Source of the DNA: Pseudoduganella violaceinigra DSM 15887
Lineage (GTDB): Bacteria; Pseudomonadota; Gammaproteobacteria; Burkholderiales; Burkholderiaceae_D
NCBI RefSeq assembly: GCF_000425385.1
Contig: NZ_AUDI01000016.1
Location: 124,001-188,000, forward strand
Direction of reading: 5' to 3'
DNA length: 64,000 bases
Shown: positions 32,538 to 41,299 of the stretch, in pieces
How positions within the stretch are numbered: the stretch's first letter is position 1
Layout: every line of letters starts with the position of its first letter
The notes under the pieces: generated by a model
What the model saw: the letters and a program-made list of their open reading frames with translations, nothing else
Told to the model about the DNA's origin: nothing
The model's database searches: none
Program-made: the position numbers and the translations under genes

Positions 32538-33148
32538 GCAAACAGTGAGTAGCTGCCGATCACCTGCGCCTCGTCGACGATATGGCCGTGGATGGCTTGC
32601 AGCACGTCCTGGCAGGTGAAGCGGCCTTCCAGCTCCAGGCGCGGGATGTCCAGCGCGAACAGGCGGAAAACGTAGTGGTGGGTGCGTTCGTCGTTCCATG
32701 GCGGGCATGGGCCGTCGTAGCCGTAATAGTCGCCTGCCATGTCCTTGTCGCCGGCGAACCAGCCGGTGTAGTCATTGACGCCGTGGCGCAGGGGCGCGGG
32801 CAGGCTGGATGGTTTGCCTTTCGGCGTGACTTCTTTCGAAAACTCGCCGGCGGCGATGCTGCCGCGGGTGGGCGGGATGTCGACCAGGGACCAATGATAA
32901 AAGTCGGCGCGCGGCATGCTGGCCGGGAGCGTGTGTCCTTCCTTATTGACGTACGTGCCGTCGGTGGGGGCATCGCCGTCGATGCAGAGCAGGACCAGGG
33001 ACTCGGTGCCGGAAGGGACGTCGGACCAGGCCAGGTGGGGGTTCTTGTTGGACGACAGGCGCACGTTCGTGGCCGGGTCGCGCACGGCGAAGGCAAACTC
33101 GCCGGGGATGGCGGCGCCATCCTTGAAGGAATCGCTCCAGATTTTCAT
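32534..33148 (-). CDS. PEBP (YbhB/YbcL) family Raf-kinase-inhibitor-like protein
   Basis: 204 residues, no signal peptide. The fold motifs NKNPHLAWSDVPSGTESLVL and GYDGPCPPWNDERTHHYVF match the bacterial PEBP anion-binding pocket (DPD-like and GP-x-PP...HHY). Physiological role in bacteria is unclear. Its start lies just right of repeat copy B. Confidence 0.92.
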   Translation of the reverse strand: MKIWSDSFKDGAAIPGEFAFAVRDPATNVRLSSNKNPHLAWSDVPSGTESLVLLCIDGDAPTDGTYVNKEGHTLPASMPRADFYHWSLVDIPPTRGSIAAGEFSKEVTPKGKPSSLPAPLRHGVNDYTGWFAGDKDMAGDYYGYDGPCPPWNDERTHHYVFRLFALDIPRLELEGRFTCQDVLQAIHGHIVDEAQVIGSYSLFA

Positions 33149-33173
33149 CTTTGTCTCCCAGCTTGCTTTTTTG

Positions 33174-33344
33174 AACCGGTAAACCAGGGTCTGACCCGCA
33201 GGGTCAGACCCTGTCTGTTCGTCTGTTTGGGGTAAAGTTTAGAGCCTTTGATCTTCGCCGAAAGTCAAAAGCCTCGAACCAAACCCACGACCGATGAGCA
33301 GACGGGGTCTGACCCTGCGGGTCAGACCCCGGTTTACCGGTTTT
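33174..33344. repeat. Inverted-repeat intergenic element, copy B
   Basis: 171 bp between dtd and the PEBP gene, the longest copy. Ends AACCGGTAAACC and GGTTTACCGGTTTT. Hairpins AGGGTCTGACCC-GCA-GGGTCAGACCCT (left) and GGGGTCTGACCC-TGC-GGGTCAGACCCC (right) are perfect 12-bp arms. Middle section of about 90 bp is unlike copy A. Right end abuts the dtd stop codon. Confidence 0.88.
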
Positions 33345-33792
33345 AAGTTTTAGGCCCCACCTGCAACCAGAACGTCACCGGCCCATCATTAGTCAGCGAC
33401 ACCTTCATATCCGCCCCAAACACCCCAGTCCCAACGACCGGGTGTTTCGAGCGTGCCTGCGCAACAAAATAATCGAACAAGCGCTTGCCATCAGCCGGCG
33501 CCGCCGCCGGACTGAACGACGGCCGCGTGCCGGAATTGGTATCCGCAGCCAAGGTGAACTGCGGCACCAGCAACAAACCGCCGGCGACATCCGTCACCGA
33601 CTTGTTCATTTTGCCAGCATCGTCGGAAAACACGCGATACGACAGGAGTTTGGCCAGCAACTGGTCCGCCTCCTTCTCGGTATCGCCCTTCTCCGCGCAC
33701 ACCAGCACCATCAGGCCGCCATCGATGGCGCCAGTTGTCTCGCCGTCAACAACGACCTTGGCGGACGTCACCCGCTGCAGCAGCCCGATCAT
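33343..33792 (-). CDS. dtd: D-aminoacyl-tRNA deacylase
   Basis: 149 residues. The conserved SSQ-type N-terminal motif appears as [13 protein letters not shown], and [19 protein letters not shown] and [13 protein letters not shown] carry the GP cis-peptide signature of the active site. Hydrolyses D-Tyr-tRNA and Gly-tRNA(Ala). Overlaps tyrS by 4 bases, a fitting pair. Confidence 0.96.
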   Translation of the reverse strand: MIGLLQRVTSAKVVVDGETTGAIDGGLMVLVCAEKGDTEKEADQLLAKLLSYRVFSDDAGKMNKSVTDVAGGLLLVPQFTLAADTNSGTRPSFSPAAAPADGKRLFDYFVAQARSKHPVVGTGVFGADMKVSLTNDGPVTFWLQVGPKT

Positions 33793-35021
33793 GCCGACAG
33801 CGTCACTTTCGCAAATTTGCGCTTGCCGACCTGCAGCACGAAGGTGCCGGCTTCAATCTTCAGCCCTTTATCGCTGACCACGGTACCGTCGATCCTTACG
33901 CCGCCCTGGTCAATCATGCGCAGCGCCTCGGAGGTCGAAGCACACAGGTTGGCCTGCTTCAGCAGTTGGCCAATCCCGACCGGCGCGCCAGCCAGGGCCA
34001 CTTCCGGCACATCATCCGGAATCCCGCCCTTGGAACGGTTGACGAAGTCCGCCAGCGCATCCTCCGCCGCTTGACGCGAGTGGAAGCGTTCCACGATTTC
34101 CTGCGCCAGTGCCACTTTGGCATCACGCGGATTCGCACCGCCTTCGATCGCCTTCTTCAAGCCGGCGATGTGCTCGATCGACTGCCACGACAGCAAGTCG
34201 TAGTAACGCCACATCATCACGTCCGAAATCGACATCACCTTGGCGAACATGGTGTTGGCCGGTTCGGTGATACCAATATAGTTGTTCTTGGACTTGGACA
34301 TCTTGTCGACGCCATCCAGGCCTTCCAGCAGCGGCATGGTCAGGATGCACTGCTGTTCCTGGCCATAATCCTTTTGCAACTCTCGGCCAACCAGCAGGTT
34401 GAACTTCTGGTCGGTGCCGCCCAGCTCCAGGTCGGCCTTCAGGGCCACGGAGTCGTAGCCCTGCATCAGCGGGTACAGGAACTCGTGCACGGAAATCGGC
34501 GTGCCGTTCTTGAAACGCTTGGAAAAGTCGTCGCGCTCCATCATGCGCGCCACGGTGTAGCGCGAGGACAACTGGATCATGCCGCGCGCGCCCAGCGGAT
34601 CGCACCACTCGGAGTTGTAGCGGATTTCCGTCTTGCCCGCATCCAGCACCAGCGACGCCTGCTTGAAGTAAGTCTGGGCGTTCAGCTCGATCTGCTCGCG
34701 GGTCAGCGGCGGACGGGTCACATTGCGGCCCGACGGGTCGCCGATCATGGACGTAAAGTCGCCGATCAGGAAGATCACCTGATGGCCCAGGTTCTGCAGC
34801 TGGCGCATCTTGTTCAGCACCACGGTATGGCCCAGGTGCAGGTCGGGCGCGGTCGGATCCAGGCCCAATTTGATACGCAGCGGCACGCCGGTCTTTTCCG
34901 AGCGCGCCAGCTTTTGAGCAAATTCGCTTTCGATGATGAGCTCATCCACACCACGTTTGGTGATGGCGAGGGCTTCCTGGACGCTATCGCTCAGCGGCAG
35001 GATTTTCTTGTCTGTATCCAT
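33789..35021 (-). CDS. tyrS: Tyrosyl-tRNA synthetase
   Basis: 410 residues. Class I signature HLGH at residues 62-65 ([16 protein letters not shown]) and [11 protein letters not shown] as the second signature. C-terminal S4-like domain ([18 protein letters not shown]). Charges tRNA-Tyr. Followed at once by dtd. Confidence 0.97.
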   Translation of the reverse strand: MDTDKKILPLSDSVQEALAITKRGVDELIIESEFAQKLARSEKTGVPLRIKLGLDPTAPDLHLGHTVVLNKMRQLQNLGHQVIFLIGDFTSMIGDPSGRNVTRPPLTREQIELNAQTYFKQASLVLDAGKTEIRYNSEWCDPLGARGMIQLSSRYTVARMMERDDFSKRFKNGTPISVHEFLYPLMQGYDSVALKADLELGGTDQKFNLLVGRELQKDYGQEQQCILTMPLLEGLDGVDKMSKSKNNYIGITEPANTMFAKVMSISDVMMWRYYDLLSWQSIEHIAGLKKAIEGGANPRDAKVALAQEIVERFHSRQAAEDALADFVNRSKGGIPDDVPEVALAGAPVGIGQLLKQANLCASTSEALRMIDQGGVRIDGTVVSDKGLKIEAGTFVLQVGKRKFAKVTLSA

Positions 35022-35045
35022 TTTTTGCGAGATTCTCTCAAATTG

Positions 35046-35073
35046 TTGGCACGGCTCAGGACTTTGTTATAAT
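35046..35073 (+). promoter_or_regulatory. Sigma-70-type promoter upstream of the M23 peptidase
   Basis: TTGGCA (35046-35051), 16-base spacer, TATAAT (35068-35073). About 100 bases before the M23 gene start; divergent tyrS begins 24 bases to the left. Confidence 0.55.
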
Positions 35074-35177
35074 GCCCGATCCCATCAATATTGCCCGATG
35101 AAATCGAATTAAATCAACAACTTAGAACAAAATACCAAGAATCCTAAAAGTTCAAGCGGCAAATTTTAACTGATTGC

Positions 35178-36560
35178 ATGAACCCTATAAACAAGTTCAC
35201 AAGCTCACGCTTGCACAATCTGCTAGGTTCGACACGTAAGTCGCGAATCATCAGCGCATCGGCGATCTTCCTCGCCGTATGCGCTTTTGGCGCCGCTGGC
35301 GTGGCTCCGCTCGCCCCTGATGCGAGCGACCTGCCGGTCAAGACCATCGCCCAGGATATCGCCCTGCCCGACCTGACCACGCAGATTGCAGCCCTGCAGC
35401 AGCAAGAGTCTTCCCAGAAATACGTCCACGAAGAAAAGATCCGCGCCGGCGACACCCTCGCCACGCTGCTCAACCGTTTGGGCGTGGAAGACGAAGCAGC
35501 AGAATCCTTCATCAAGAAAGACAAGACCGCGCGCGCCATTATGCAGCTGCGCAGCGGCAAACGCGTGCAGGCGCAGACCGACGATAACGGCAACCTGCTG
35601 TGGCTGAAAGCCACCGTTGTGGACGGCAAAGACAATCCCGTCAAGAATATTATGGTCTCCCGTTCGGGGGACGCAGAGTTCACGGCTGAGGAAATCGCCG
35701 CGAAGCTGGAACGCCGCGTCGAAATGCGCGCGCGTGAAATCACCTCGACCCTGTATGCCGCGACCGACTCCAGTTCCGACGGCAGCAGCCTGCCCGACTC
35801 GATCGTCGCGCAGATCATTGAAATGTTCTCCACCAACATCGACTTCCGTTCCGACCTGAAGCGTGGCGACCGATTCAACGTGGTGTACGAAACCTTCTGG
35901 CAGGACGGCGAGTTCGTGCGCGCCGGCCGCATCCTGGCGGGCGAATTCACCAACAAGGGCACCACCTACCAGAGCGTCTGGTTTGAAGACCCGCTGACCA
36001 AATCGGGCGGCGGCTACTACAGTTTCGACGGCAAATCGCTGAAGAAAGCCTTCCTGAAATCGCCGCTGGAATTCTCGCGTATCTCGTCCGGCTTCGGCAT
36101 GCGCTCGCACCCGATTTCCGGCAACTGGAAGCAGCACAAGGGCACCGACTTCGCCGCGGCGACGGGCACCCCGATCCGCGCCGCCGGTGACGGCGTGATC
36201 GACTTCGCCGGCGTGCAAGGCGGCTACGGCAATATGGTCGTGATCAAGCACTGGGCCAACTACTCCACCGCTTACGCCCACATGAGCCGCATCGGCAATG
36301 GCATGAAGAAGGGCGCCAAGGTCAGCCAGGGCGACATCATCGGCTACGTCGGCTCGACCGGCTGGTCGACCGGCGCCCACCTGCACTACGAGTTCCGTGT
36401 GGCAGGCGAAGCCCAGGACCCGGGCAAGCTGAACATCACGGCGCAAGCTCCGCTGACGACGGCCGAACTGGCCCGCTTCAAATCGGTGGCCGGCGACATG
36501 ATCCACCGCTTCGCCCTGCTGCGTCCGAACGACAAAGCAAGCACCGTCGCTGCCAAGTAA
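35178..36560 (+). CDS. M23 (LytM-type) peptidoglycan endopeptidase
   Basis: 460 residues. N-terminal membrane anchor (SASAIFLAVCAFGAAGVAPL), a LysM/OapA-like domain (KIRAGDTLATLLNRLGVED), then the M23 domain: H320 and D324 (HKGTDFAA), and HLH with H401 and H403. These are the zinc ligands and the catalytic His, so the enzyme should be active. MepM/YebA-like, acting in the periplasm to cut peptide cross-bridges during growth. Followed by a 40-bp palindromic terminator, then anmK. Confidence 0.93.
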   Translation: MNPINKFTSSRLHNLLGSTRKSRIISASAIFLAVCAFGAAGVAPLAPDASDLPVKTIAQDIALPDLTTQIAALQQQESSQKYVHEEKIRAGDTLATLLNRLGVEDEAAESFIKKDKTARAIMQLRSGKRVQAQTDDNGNLLWLKATVVDGKDNPVKNIMVSRSGDAEFTAEEIAAKLERRVEMRAREITSTLYAATDSSSDGSSLPDSIVAQIIEMFSTNIDFRSDLKRGDRFNVVYETFWQDGEFVRAGRILAGEFTNKGTTYQSVWFEDPLTKSGGGYYSFDGKSLKKAFLKSPLEFSRISSGFGMRSHPISGNWKQHKGTDFAAATGTPIRAAGDGVIDFAGVQGGYGNMVVIKHWANYSTAYAHMSRIGNGMKKGAKVSQGDIIGYVGSTGWSTGAHLHYEFRVAGEAQDPGKLNITAQAPLTTAELARFKSVAGDMIHRFALLRPNDKASTVAAK

Positions 36561-36570
36561 GGCAGGGGGA

Positions 36571-36610
36571 AACGAACAAAAGGCGCACATTTGTGCGCCT
36601 TTTGTTCGTT
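36571..36610. terminator. Palindromic terminator between the M23 gene and anmK
   Basis: Two perfect 19-bp arms (AACGAACAAAAGGCGCACA and its complement) around a two-base centre. Starts 10 bases after the M23 stop. The right arm supplies T-rich sequence. Confidence 0.85.
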
Positions 36611-36642
36611 TGGCCGGGCCGCGGCCGAACTACAATACACCC

Positions 36643-37734
36643 ATGAGCCTCTATATCGGATTAATGTCGGGTACCAGCCTGGATGGCGTGGATGGTGTCC
36701 TGGTCGACTTCTGGGCGGGCGCCGCGCGCACCATGTCGGCCGCCTATGTGGAATTCCCCCAATCGCTGCGCGACGAGCTGATGGCGCTGCAGGCTGCCTC
36801 GCCGAACGAGATCGAACGCGAGGCGCTGGCGGCTAATAAGGTGGCCGAACTCTATGCCGACTGCGTGGCCCAATTGCTGGCCAAGGCGGAAGTGAAATCC
36901 GCCGACGTGCGCGCTGCGGGCGCGCATGGCCAGACCATCCGCCACCGCCCCGAACTGGGCTTCACGCGCCAGATCATCAATGCGTCCCTGATGGCGGAAC
37001 TGTGCGGCATCGACGTCGTCGCCGATTTCCGCTCGCGCGACGTGGCGGCGGGTGGCCAGGGCGCCCCCCTGGTTCCGGCCGGGCACAAGGCGCTGTTCGG
37101 CAAGGAAGGCAAGACCCGCGTACTGGCCAATATCGGCGGCATCGCCAATATCTCGGTGCTGCACAAGGATGGCACGGTGGGCGGCTATGACACCGGGCCA
37201 GGCAATGTGCTGATGAATGCCTGGATTTCGCGCCACAAAGGATTGGAATTCGACGACAGCGGCGCCTGGGCCGCGACGGGCCAGGAAGTGCCCGGCCTGC
37301 TGGCCGCACTGCTGGCCGAGCCCTACTTCGCCCTGGTCCCGCCCAAAAGCACCGGCCGCGACCTGTTCCACACCGACTGGCTCGATGCGCGCCTGGCGCC
37401 CTTCGCAGGCGCCAAGCCGGAAGACGTGATGTTCACCCTGTTACGCCTGACCGCCGTATCCCTGGCGCGCGAAATTACGCAGCACGGATCGGAAGCGGTT
37501 TACGTCTGCGGCGGAGGCGCCTATAACGCCACGCTCATGCGCGAACTTCAGGCGGAGTTGGGGGAAGGAACCAAAGTCGAGTCGACCGACGCGCTGGGCG
37601 TGCCGCCCAACCGCGTGGAAGCGATGGTGTTTGCCTGGCTCGCCTTCCGTTTCGGCGAGCGCCAGCCCGGCAACCTGCCATCGGTGACAGGCGCGCGCGG
37701 GGAACGCATCCTCGGCGCTTTGTATCCGCGTTAA
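36643..37734 (+). CDS. anmK: Anhydro-N-acetylmuramic acid kinase
   Basis: 363 residues from ATG 36643. The upstream Met at 36610 falls in the terminator. The ATPase signature YIGLMSGTSLDGVDGVLVDF is at the N-terminus, GGIANISVL and GYDTGPGNVLMNAW in the middle, and CGGGAYNATLMREL near the end. Phosphorylates 1,6-anhydroMurNAc to MurNAc-6-P in cell-wall recycling. Its place next to an M23 endopeptidase fits a murein turnover theme. Confidence 0.96.
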   Translation: MSLYIGLMSGTSLDGVDGVLVDFWAGAARTMSAAYVEFPQSLRDELMALQAASPNEIEREALAANKVAELYADCVAQLLAKAEVKSADVRAAGAHGQTIRHRPELGFTRQIINASLMAELCGIDVVADFRSRDVAAGGQGAPLVPAGHKALFGKEGKTRVLANIGGIANISVLHKDGTVGGYDTGPGNVLMNAWISRHKGLEFDDSGAWAATGQEVPGLLAALLAEPYFALVPPKSTGRDLFHTDWLDARLAPFAGAKPEDVMFTLLRLTAVSLAREITQHGSEAVYVCGGGAYNATLMRELQAELGEGTKVESTDALGVPPNRVEAMVFAWLAFRFGERQPGNLPSVTGARGERILGALYPR

Positions 37735-37742
37735 CGGACGAA

Positions 37743-37783
37743 CCCGTGGCAACCTTGGGGTCAAGCCCCTAGGTTGCCACGGG
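37743..37783. terminator. 41-bp hairpin between convergent anmK and erpA
   Basis: CCCGTGGCAACCT pairs with AGGTTGCCACGGG (13 bp perfect); inside it GGGG and CCCC flank a TCAAG loop after a T-T mismatch. No T-tract follows, so a termination role is inferred from position between convergent genes. Confidence 0.65.
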
Positions 37784-37801
37784 CTAAGCTGTGAAGCTGG
37801 C

Positions 37802-38158
37802 TTATACGGAGAAGGAGGAACCGCAGCCGCAGGTCGAGGTCGCGGATGGGTTCTTGATCACGAATTGCGCGCCTTCCAGGTCGTCCTTGTAGTCGATCTC
37901 CGCGCCTACCAGGTATTGGTAGCTCATCGAGTCGATCAGCAGCTGGACGCCGTTCTTCACCATGGTGGTGTCGTCTTCGTTGACGATTTCGTCAAAGGTG
38001 AAGCCGTATTGGAAGCCGGAGCAGCCGCCACCCTGCACGAACACGCGCAGCTTCAGGTCAGGATTGCCCTCTTCTTCGATCAGTTGCGCTACTTTCTCGG
38101 CCGCGGCGTCGGTGAAAACGATCGGTGCCGGAATCACGTCTTCGGCTACTGCAGTCAT
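37802..38158 (-). CDS. erpA: Iron-sulfur cluster insertion protein ErpA
   Basis: 118 residues, A-type carrier. The three ligand cysteines are C46 ([11 protein letters not shown]), C110 and C112 (STCGCGSSF). Delivers Fe-S clusters to target enzymes, including those of isoprenoid synthesis. Confidence 0.96.
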   Translation of the reverse strand: MTAVAEDVIPAPIVFTDAAAEKVAQLIEEEGNPDLKLRVFVQGGGCSGFQYGFTFDEIVNEDDTTMVKNGVQLLIDSMSYQYLVGAEIDYKDDLEGAQFVIKNPSATSTCGCGSSFSV

Positions 38159-38216
38159 GTGTTACTCCTACTTAAATTCAGTTGTCCCATTATAGTCCAT
38201 GCCGGGGCCGGCCGCT

Positions 38217-38331
38217 TTAGAGGCCGCTTCAAAATGGCCATGGCGTTGTTGCAGCTCCTTGCCGTGCAGGCGCACTGCCTTCGTCGCTGCGCCTAGCCAC
38301 GCCCATTTTGAAACAGCCTCTTAGAGGCCGC
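38217..38331. repeat. MITE-like inverted-repeat element flanked by an 11-bp direct repeat
   Basis: Inner element 38220-38320: left end GAGGCCGCTTCAAAATGG, right end (reverse complement) GAGGCTGTTTCAAAATGG, matching at 19 of the first 23 bases. TTAGAGGCCGC occurs at both flanks (38217-38227 and 38321-38331). The right flank holds the stop codon of the next gene. No open frame of note inside. Confidence 0.7.
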
Positions 38332-39001
38332 GCACGGTCGTTGTGTCATGAACAACGACCTTTCCTTTTTCCGACAGACTGACCTTGACCGCCACCGCTT
38401 TGGCGCCTTCCGGCAATTCCAGCGTGCCGTCGACGCGCTGGTAGCGGTCCACTTTCAAGTCGTAGCGCTCAGCGCCCTCTTTCGGGTATTCGAGCACCGC
38501 CTTCTTGCCATCCTGGAGCACGGCGACCGCCAGCTTGAGCTGGCCGGCAAAGGCGGATGGGCCCTTCTTCTTCGCCCCATATTGGAGCAAGACCGTGTAA
38601 TGCAAGAGTTTTGGCGTAGCCATGCGCGCTTGCATGCCGATGATGTCCAGGCCGGAACCGGGCTCCGCCGGCGGCAGCGCTTTTTCCAGCAAGGCCAGGT
38701 CGGCAGTCAATTTTGCCAGTTCGGCATCAGCGACCGCCGGCAACGGCGCGGGCGCCTGCTGGGCCGCCTTCAGTTTTTCAGTCAGCGCGTCGCGCTCGGC
38801 GGTCACGCGGGCCAGTTCCAGTTCCGACGCGGCGAGCTGCCTGGCGACCGATGGGCCGGATTCGCCGCTCGAGACGCCAATCACGCGCTTGCCCAGGTCC
38901 ACGCCCCACACCACCAGCACGCCGCTGGCGACCAGGACGGCGGCCAGGCCGAGCACGCGCACCAGCATCGGCGCGCGCACCTGCTCCATGCCCGCTTCCA
39001 C
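38321..39001 (-). CDS. DUF6776-like membrane-anchored coiled-coil protein
   Basis: 226 residues. One membrane helix (MLVRVLGLAAVLVASGVLVVWG), a periplasmic coiled coil (ASELELARVTAERDALTEKL), and a beta-rich C-terminal domain (KLLHYTVLLQYGAKKKG, KAVAVKVSLSEKGKVVVHD). This arrangement matches the DUF6776 family of Burkholderiales. The start could be the fifth or twelfth residue instead. It begins directly after argC. Function unknown. Confidence 0.75.
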   Translation of the reverse strand: MEAGMEQVRAPMLVRVLGLAAVLVASGVLVVWGVDLGKRVIGVSSGESGPSVARQLAASELELARVTAERDALTEKLKAAQQAPAPLPAVADAELAKLTADLALLEKALPPAEPGSGLDIIGMQARMATPKLLHYTVLLQYGAKKKGPSAFAGQLKLAVAVLQDGKKAVLEYPKEGAERYDLKVDRYQRVDGTLELPEGAKAVAVKVSLSEKGKVVVHDTTTVRGL

Positions 39002-40039
39002 TTACGGCATCAGGGCGATGGTTTGCAGGCCCAGGCCTTCGTCCAGGCCGAACATCAGGTTCATACACTGCACGGCTTGGCCGGATGCGCCCTTGACCAG
39101 GTTGTCCTGCACCACCAGCACGATCAGGGTGTCGCCGTCGCCCGGACGGTGCAGCGCCAGGCGCAGCATATTGGCGCCGCGGGTGCTGCGGGTTTCCGGG
39201 TGCGAGCCCCATGGCATCACATCCACGAACGGTTGGTCGGCGTAGGCTTCTTCGAACAGTGTTTGCAGCGCTTCGTTCGTCACGTCCTTGGTCAGGCGCG
39301 CGTACAGGGTCGAGTGCATGCCGCGGATCATCGGGGTCAGGTGCGGGGTGAAGATCAGGTTGACCTTCTCGCTGGTGTAGCGCTGCAGCTGGGCCGCCGT
39401 TTCCGGGGTGTGGCGGTGACCGCTCACGCCGTAGGCCTTGAAATTGTCCGACGATTCCGAGAACAGGGTGCCGATTTCGGCTTTGCGGCCGGCGCCGGAG
39501 ACACCGGACTTGCAGTCGGCGATCAGGTGGCCGGCATCGATCAGGCCGGCCTTCAGCAGCGGCACGAAGCCCAGCTGCATGGTGGTCGGGTAGCAGCCCG
39601 GGTTGGCGATCAGCTTCGCTTTCTTGATGTCTTCGCGGTTCAGTTCCGGCAGGCCGTAGACGGCTTGCTCCAGCAGCTCGGGCGCGGTGTGGTCGATCTT
39701 GTACGTCTTTTCGAACACGGCGCGGTCCTTGATGCGGAAGTCCGCCGCCAGGTCGATCACTTTCACGCCTTTGGCCAGCAGTTCCGGGGCTTGCGCCATG
39801 GCGACGCCGTGCGGGGTGGCGAAGAAGACGACGTCGCACTGGGTCAGGTCGACCTTGTCCGGCGAGGAGAAGGCGATATTCACGCGGCCGCGCAGGGAAG
39901 GATACATCTCAGCCACCGGCAAGCCGTCCTCTTTGCGCGACGTGATCGCGGTCAGTTCGGCTTCAGGGTGTGCGGCTAACAGTCGCAGCAGTTCCACACC
40001 CGTGTAACCAGTGCCGCCGACGATGCCTACTTTGATCAT
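39002..40039 (-). CDS. argC: N-acetyl-gamma-glutamyl-phosphate reductase
   Basis: 345 residues. Rossmann motif [19 protein letters not shown] at the start, catalytic Cys in [12 protein letters not shown]. Type 1 ArgC by length. NADPH-dependent third step of arginine synthesis. Followed with no gap by the DUF6776-like gene. Confidence 0.97.
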   Translation of the reverse strand: MIKVGIVGGTGYTGVELLRLLAAHPEAELTAITSRKEDGLPVAEMYPSLRGRVNIAFSSPDKVDLTQCDVVFFATPHGVAMAQAPELLAKGVKVIDLAADFRIKDRAVFEKTYKIDHTAPELLEQAVYGLPELNREDIKKAKLIANPGCYPTTMQLGFVPLLKAGLIDAGHLIADCKSGVSGAGRKAEIGTLFSESSDNFKAYGVSGHRHTPETAAQLQRYTSEKVNLIFTPHLTPMIRGMHSTLYARLTKDVTNEALQTLFEEAYADQPFVDVMPWGSHPETRSTRGANMLRLALHRPGDGDTLIVLVVQDNLVKGASGQAVQCMNLMFGLDEGLGLQTIALMP

Positions 40040-40085
40040 GTTTTCTTCCTTGCGAGGTTTGTTTAGGTAAGGGGGTCATTTTATC

Positions 40086-40190
40086 AAAACCGGCAAAGCG
40101 GTGTCTGACCCGCAGGGTCCGACACCTGGAATGCGGCGGTCGCTGGCCGAGTGCCTGCCCCCGCGGGCCCGACATTGGTTTACCGGTTCT
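40086..40190. repeat. Inverted-repeat intergenic element, copy C (degenerate)
   Basis: 105 bp between argC and rpsI. Left end AAAACCGGCAAAGCGG with hairpin GGTGTCTGACCC-GCA-GGGTCCGACACC; right end GGTTTACCGGTTCT with a decayed hairpin (GTGCCTGCCC, GGGCCCGACA). Confidence 0.75.
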
Positions 40191-40197
40191 AAAAAAC

Positions 40198-40226
40198 AAA
40201 AAAGCCGCTGGAATCCAGCGGCTTTT
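40198..40226 (-). terminator. Terminator of the rplM-rpsI operon
   Basis: On the minus strand GCCGCTGG-ATT-CCAGCGGC, flanked by A-run and T-run (29 bp in all), with a T-rich tail beyond. Lies 19 bases after the rpsI stop. Confidence 0.88.
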
Positions 40227-40244
40227 TGGTCGAGAGCGTAAAGA

Positions 40245-40637
40245 TTAACGCTTCGAGAACTGCTTGGCGCGACGTGCTTTGCGCAGACCAACTTTTTTAC
40301 GTTCAACTTCACGAGCATCGCGAGTGACGAAGCCGGCACGTGCCAGATCGCCCTTCAGGCCTGCATCGTAGTCGATCAGTGCGCGGGTGATACCGTGACG
40401 CACTGCACCTGCCTGGCCGGACTCGCCGCCGCCGTGCACGTTGACTTTGATGTCGAAACGTTCAACGTTGCCGGTCAGTTCCAGCGGCTGACGGATCACC
40501 ATCAGGCCGGTTTCACGGGAGAAGTACTCAGCTGCTGGCTTGCCGTTCACGATGATCTGGCCGGTGCCAGCTTTGATGAACACGCGAGCAACTGCACTCT
40601 TGCGACGGCCGGTGCCGTAGTTGTAGTTACCGATCAT
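40245..40637 (-). CDS. rpsI: 30S ribosomal protein S9
   Basis: 130 residues, standard length. Core [19 protein letters not shown] at the start and the basic C-terminal tail [17 protein letters not shown] that reaches the P site. Second gene of the L13-S9 operon, 9 bases after rplM. Confidence 0.98.
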   Translation of the reverse strand: MIGNYNYGTGRRKSAVARVFIKAGTGQIIVNGKPAAEYFSRETGLMVIRQPLELTGNVERFDIKVNVHGGGESGQAGAVRHGITRALIDYDAGLKGDLARAGFVTRDAREVERKKVGLRKARRAKQFSKR

Positions 40638-40646
40638 GTCAGTTCC

Positions 40647-41075
40647 TTAGAATTCGAGTGCTTTAGGTTGCTGGGCAGCGTGTGGGTGGGAACCCTCAGC
40701 GTACACTTTCAGCTTCTTGATCATGGCGTAGCCCAGTGGGCCTTTTGGCAGCATGCCTTTAACGGCCTTTTCCAGAGCACGGCCTGGGAAACGCTGTTGC
40801 ATTTTCAGGAAGTTGGTCTCGTAGATGCCGCCTGGGTAACCGGAGTGACGGTAGTAGGTCTTCTCGGTTGCTTTGGTACCGGTCACGCGCAGTTTGCCTG
40901 CGTTCACGACAACGATGAAGTCGCCGGTGTCAACGTGAGGGGTGAATTCTGGCTTATGCTTGCCGCGCAGTCGGCGTGCCACTTCGCTGGCAACACGGCC
41001 GAGGACTTTGTCCGTCGCGTCAATCACGAACCAATCGCGCTGGACTTCATGGCCCTTAGCGGAAAAAGTTTTCAT
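40647..41075 (-). CDS. rplM: 50S ribosomal protein L13
   Basis: 142 residues. [20 protein letters not shown] and [19 protein letters not shown] are typical, then [20 protein letters not shown]. First gene of the L13-S9 operon. Confidence 0.98.
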   Translation of the reverse strand: MKTFSAKGHEVQRDWFVIDATDKVLGRVASEVARRLRGKHKPEFTPHVDTGDFIVVVNAGKLRVTGTKATEKTYYRHSGYPGGIYETNFLKMQQRFPGRALEKAVKGMLPKGPLGYAMIKKLKVYAEGSHPHAAQQPKALEF

Positions 41076-41187
41076 GTTTGAACTTTCTGTGAAAGATGTA
41101 AAAACGCTCTATCGGTGGTTCCGCCCCTGTACTTCAGCGGACGCAGCCTTCTTGTTTGCTTTTCCCGAGCGAAAAGGAAAGCTGACG

Positions 41188-41217
41188 ATTATAGCCCGTC
41201 CCGAGCCGTTGGGTCAA
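41188..41217 (-). promoter_or_regulatory. Promoter of rplM-rpsI
   Basis: On the minus strand TTGACC (41212-41217), 18-base spacer, TATAAT (41188-41193). Gives a leader of about 105 bases before rplM. Confidence 0.75.
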
Positions 41218-41299
41218 CCCCGCACTGTACCGCGTTTCCGTTGCTAAGCAGATATTGCCGGGCTACTATGGAACCCCGGAATCACAAGAGGAGACGGCC

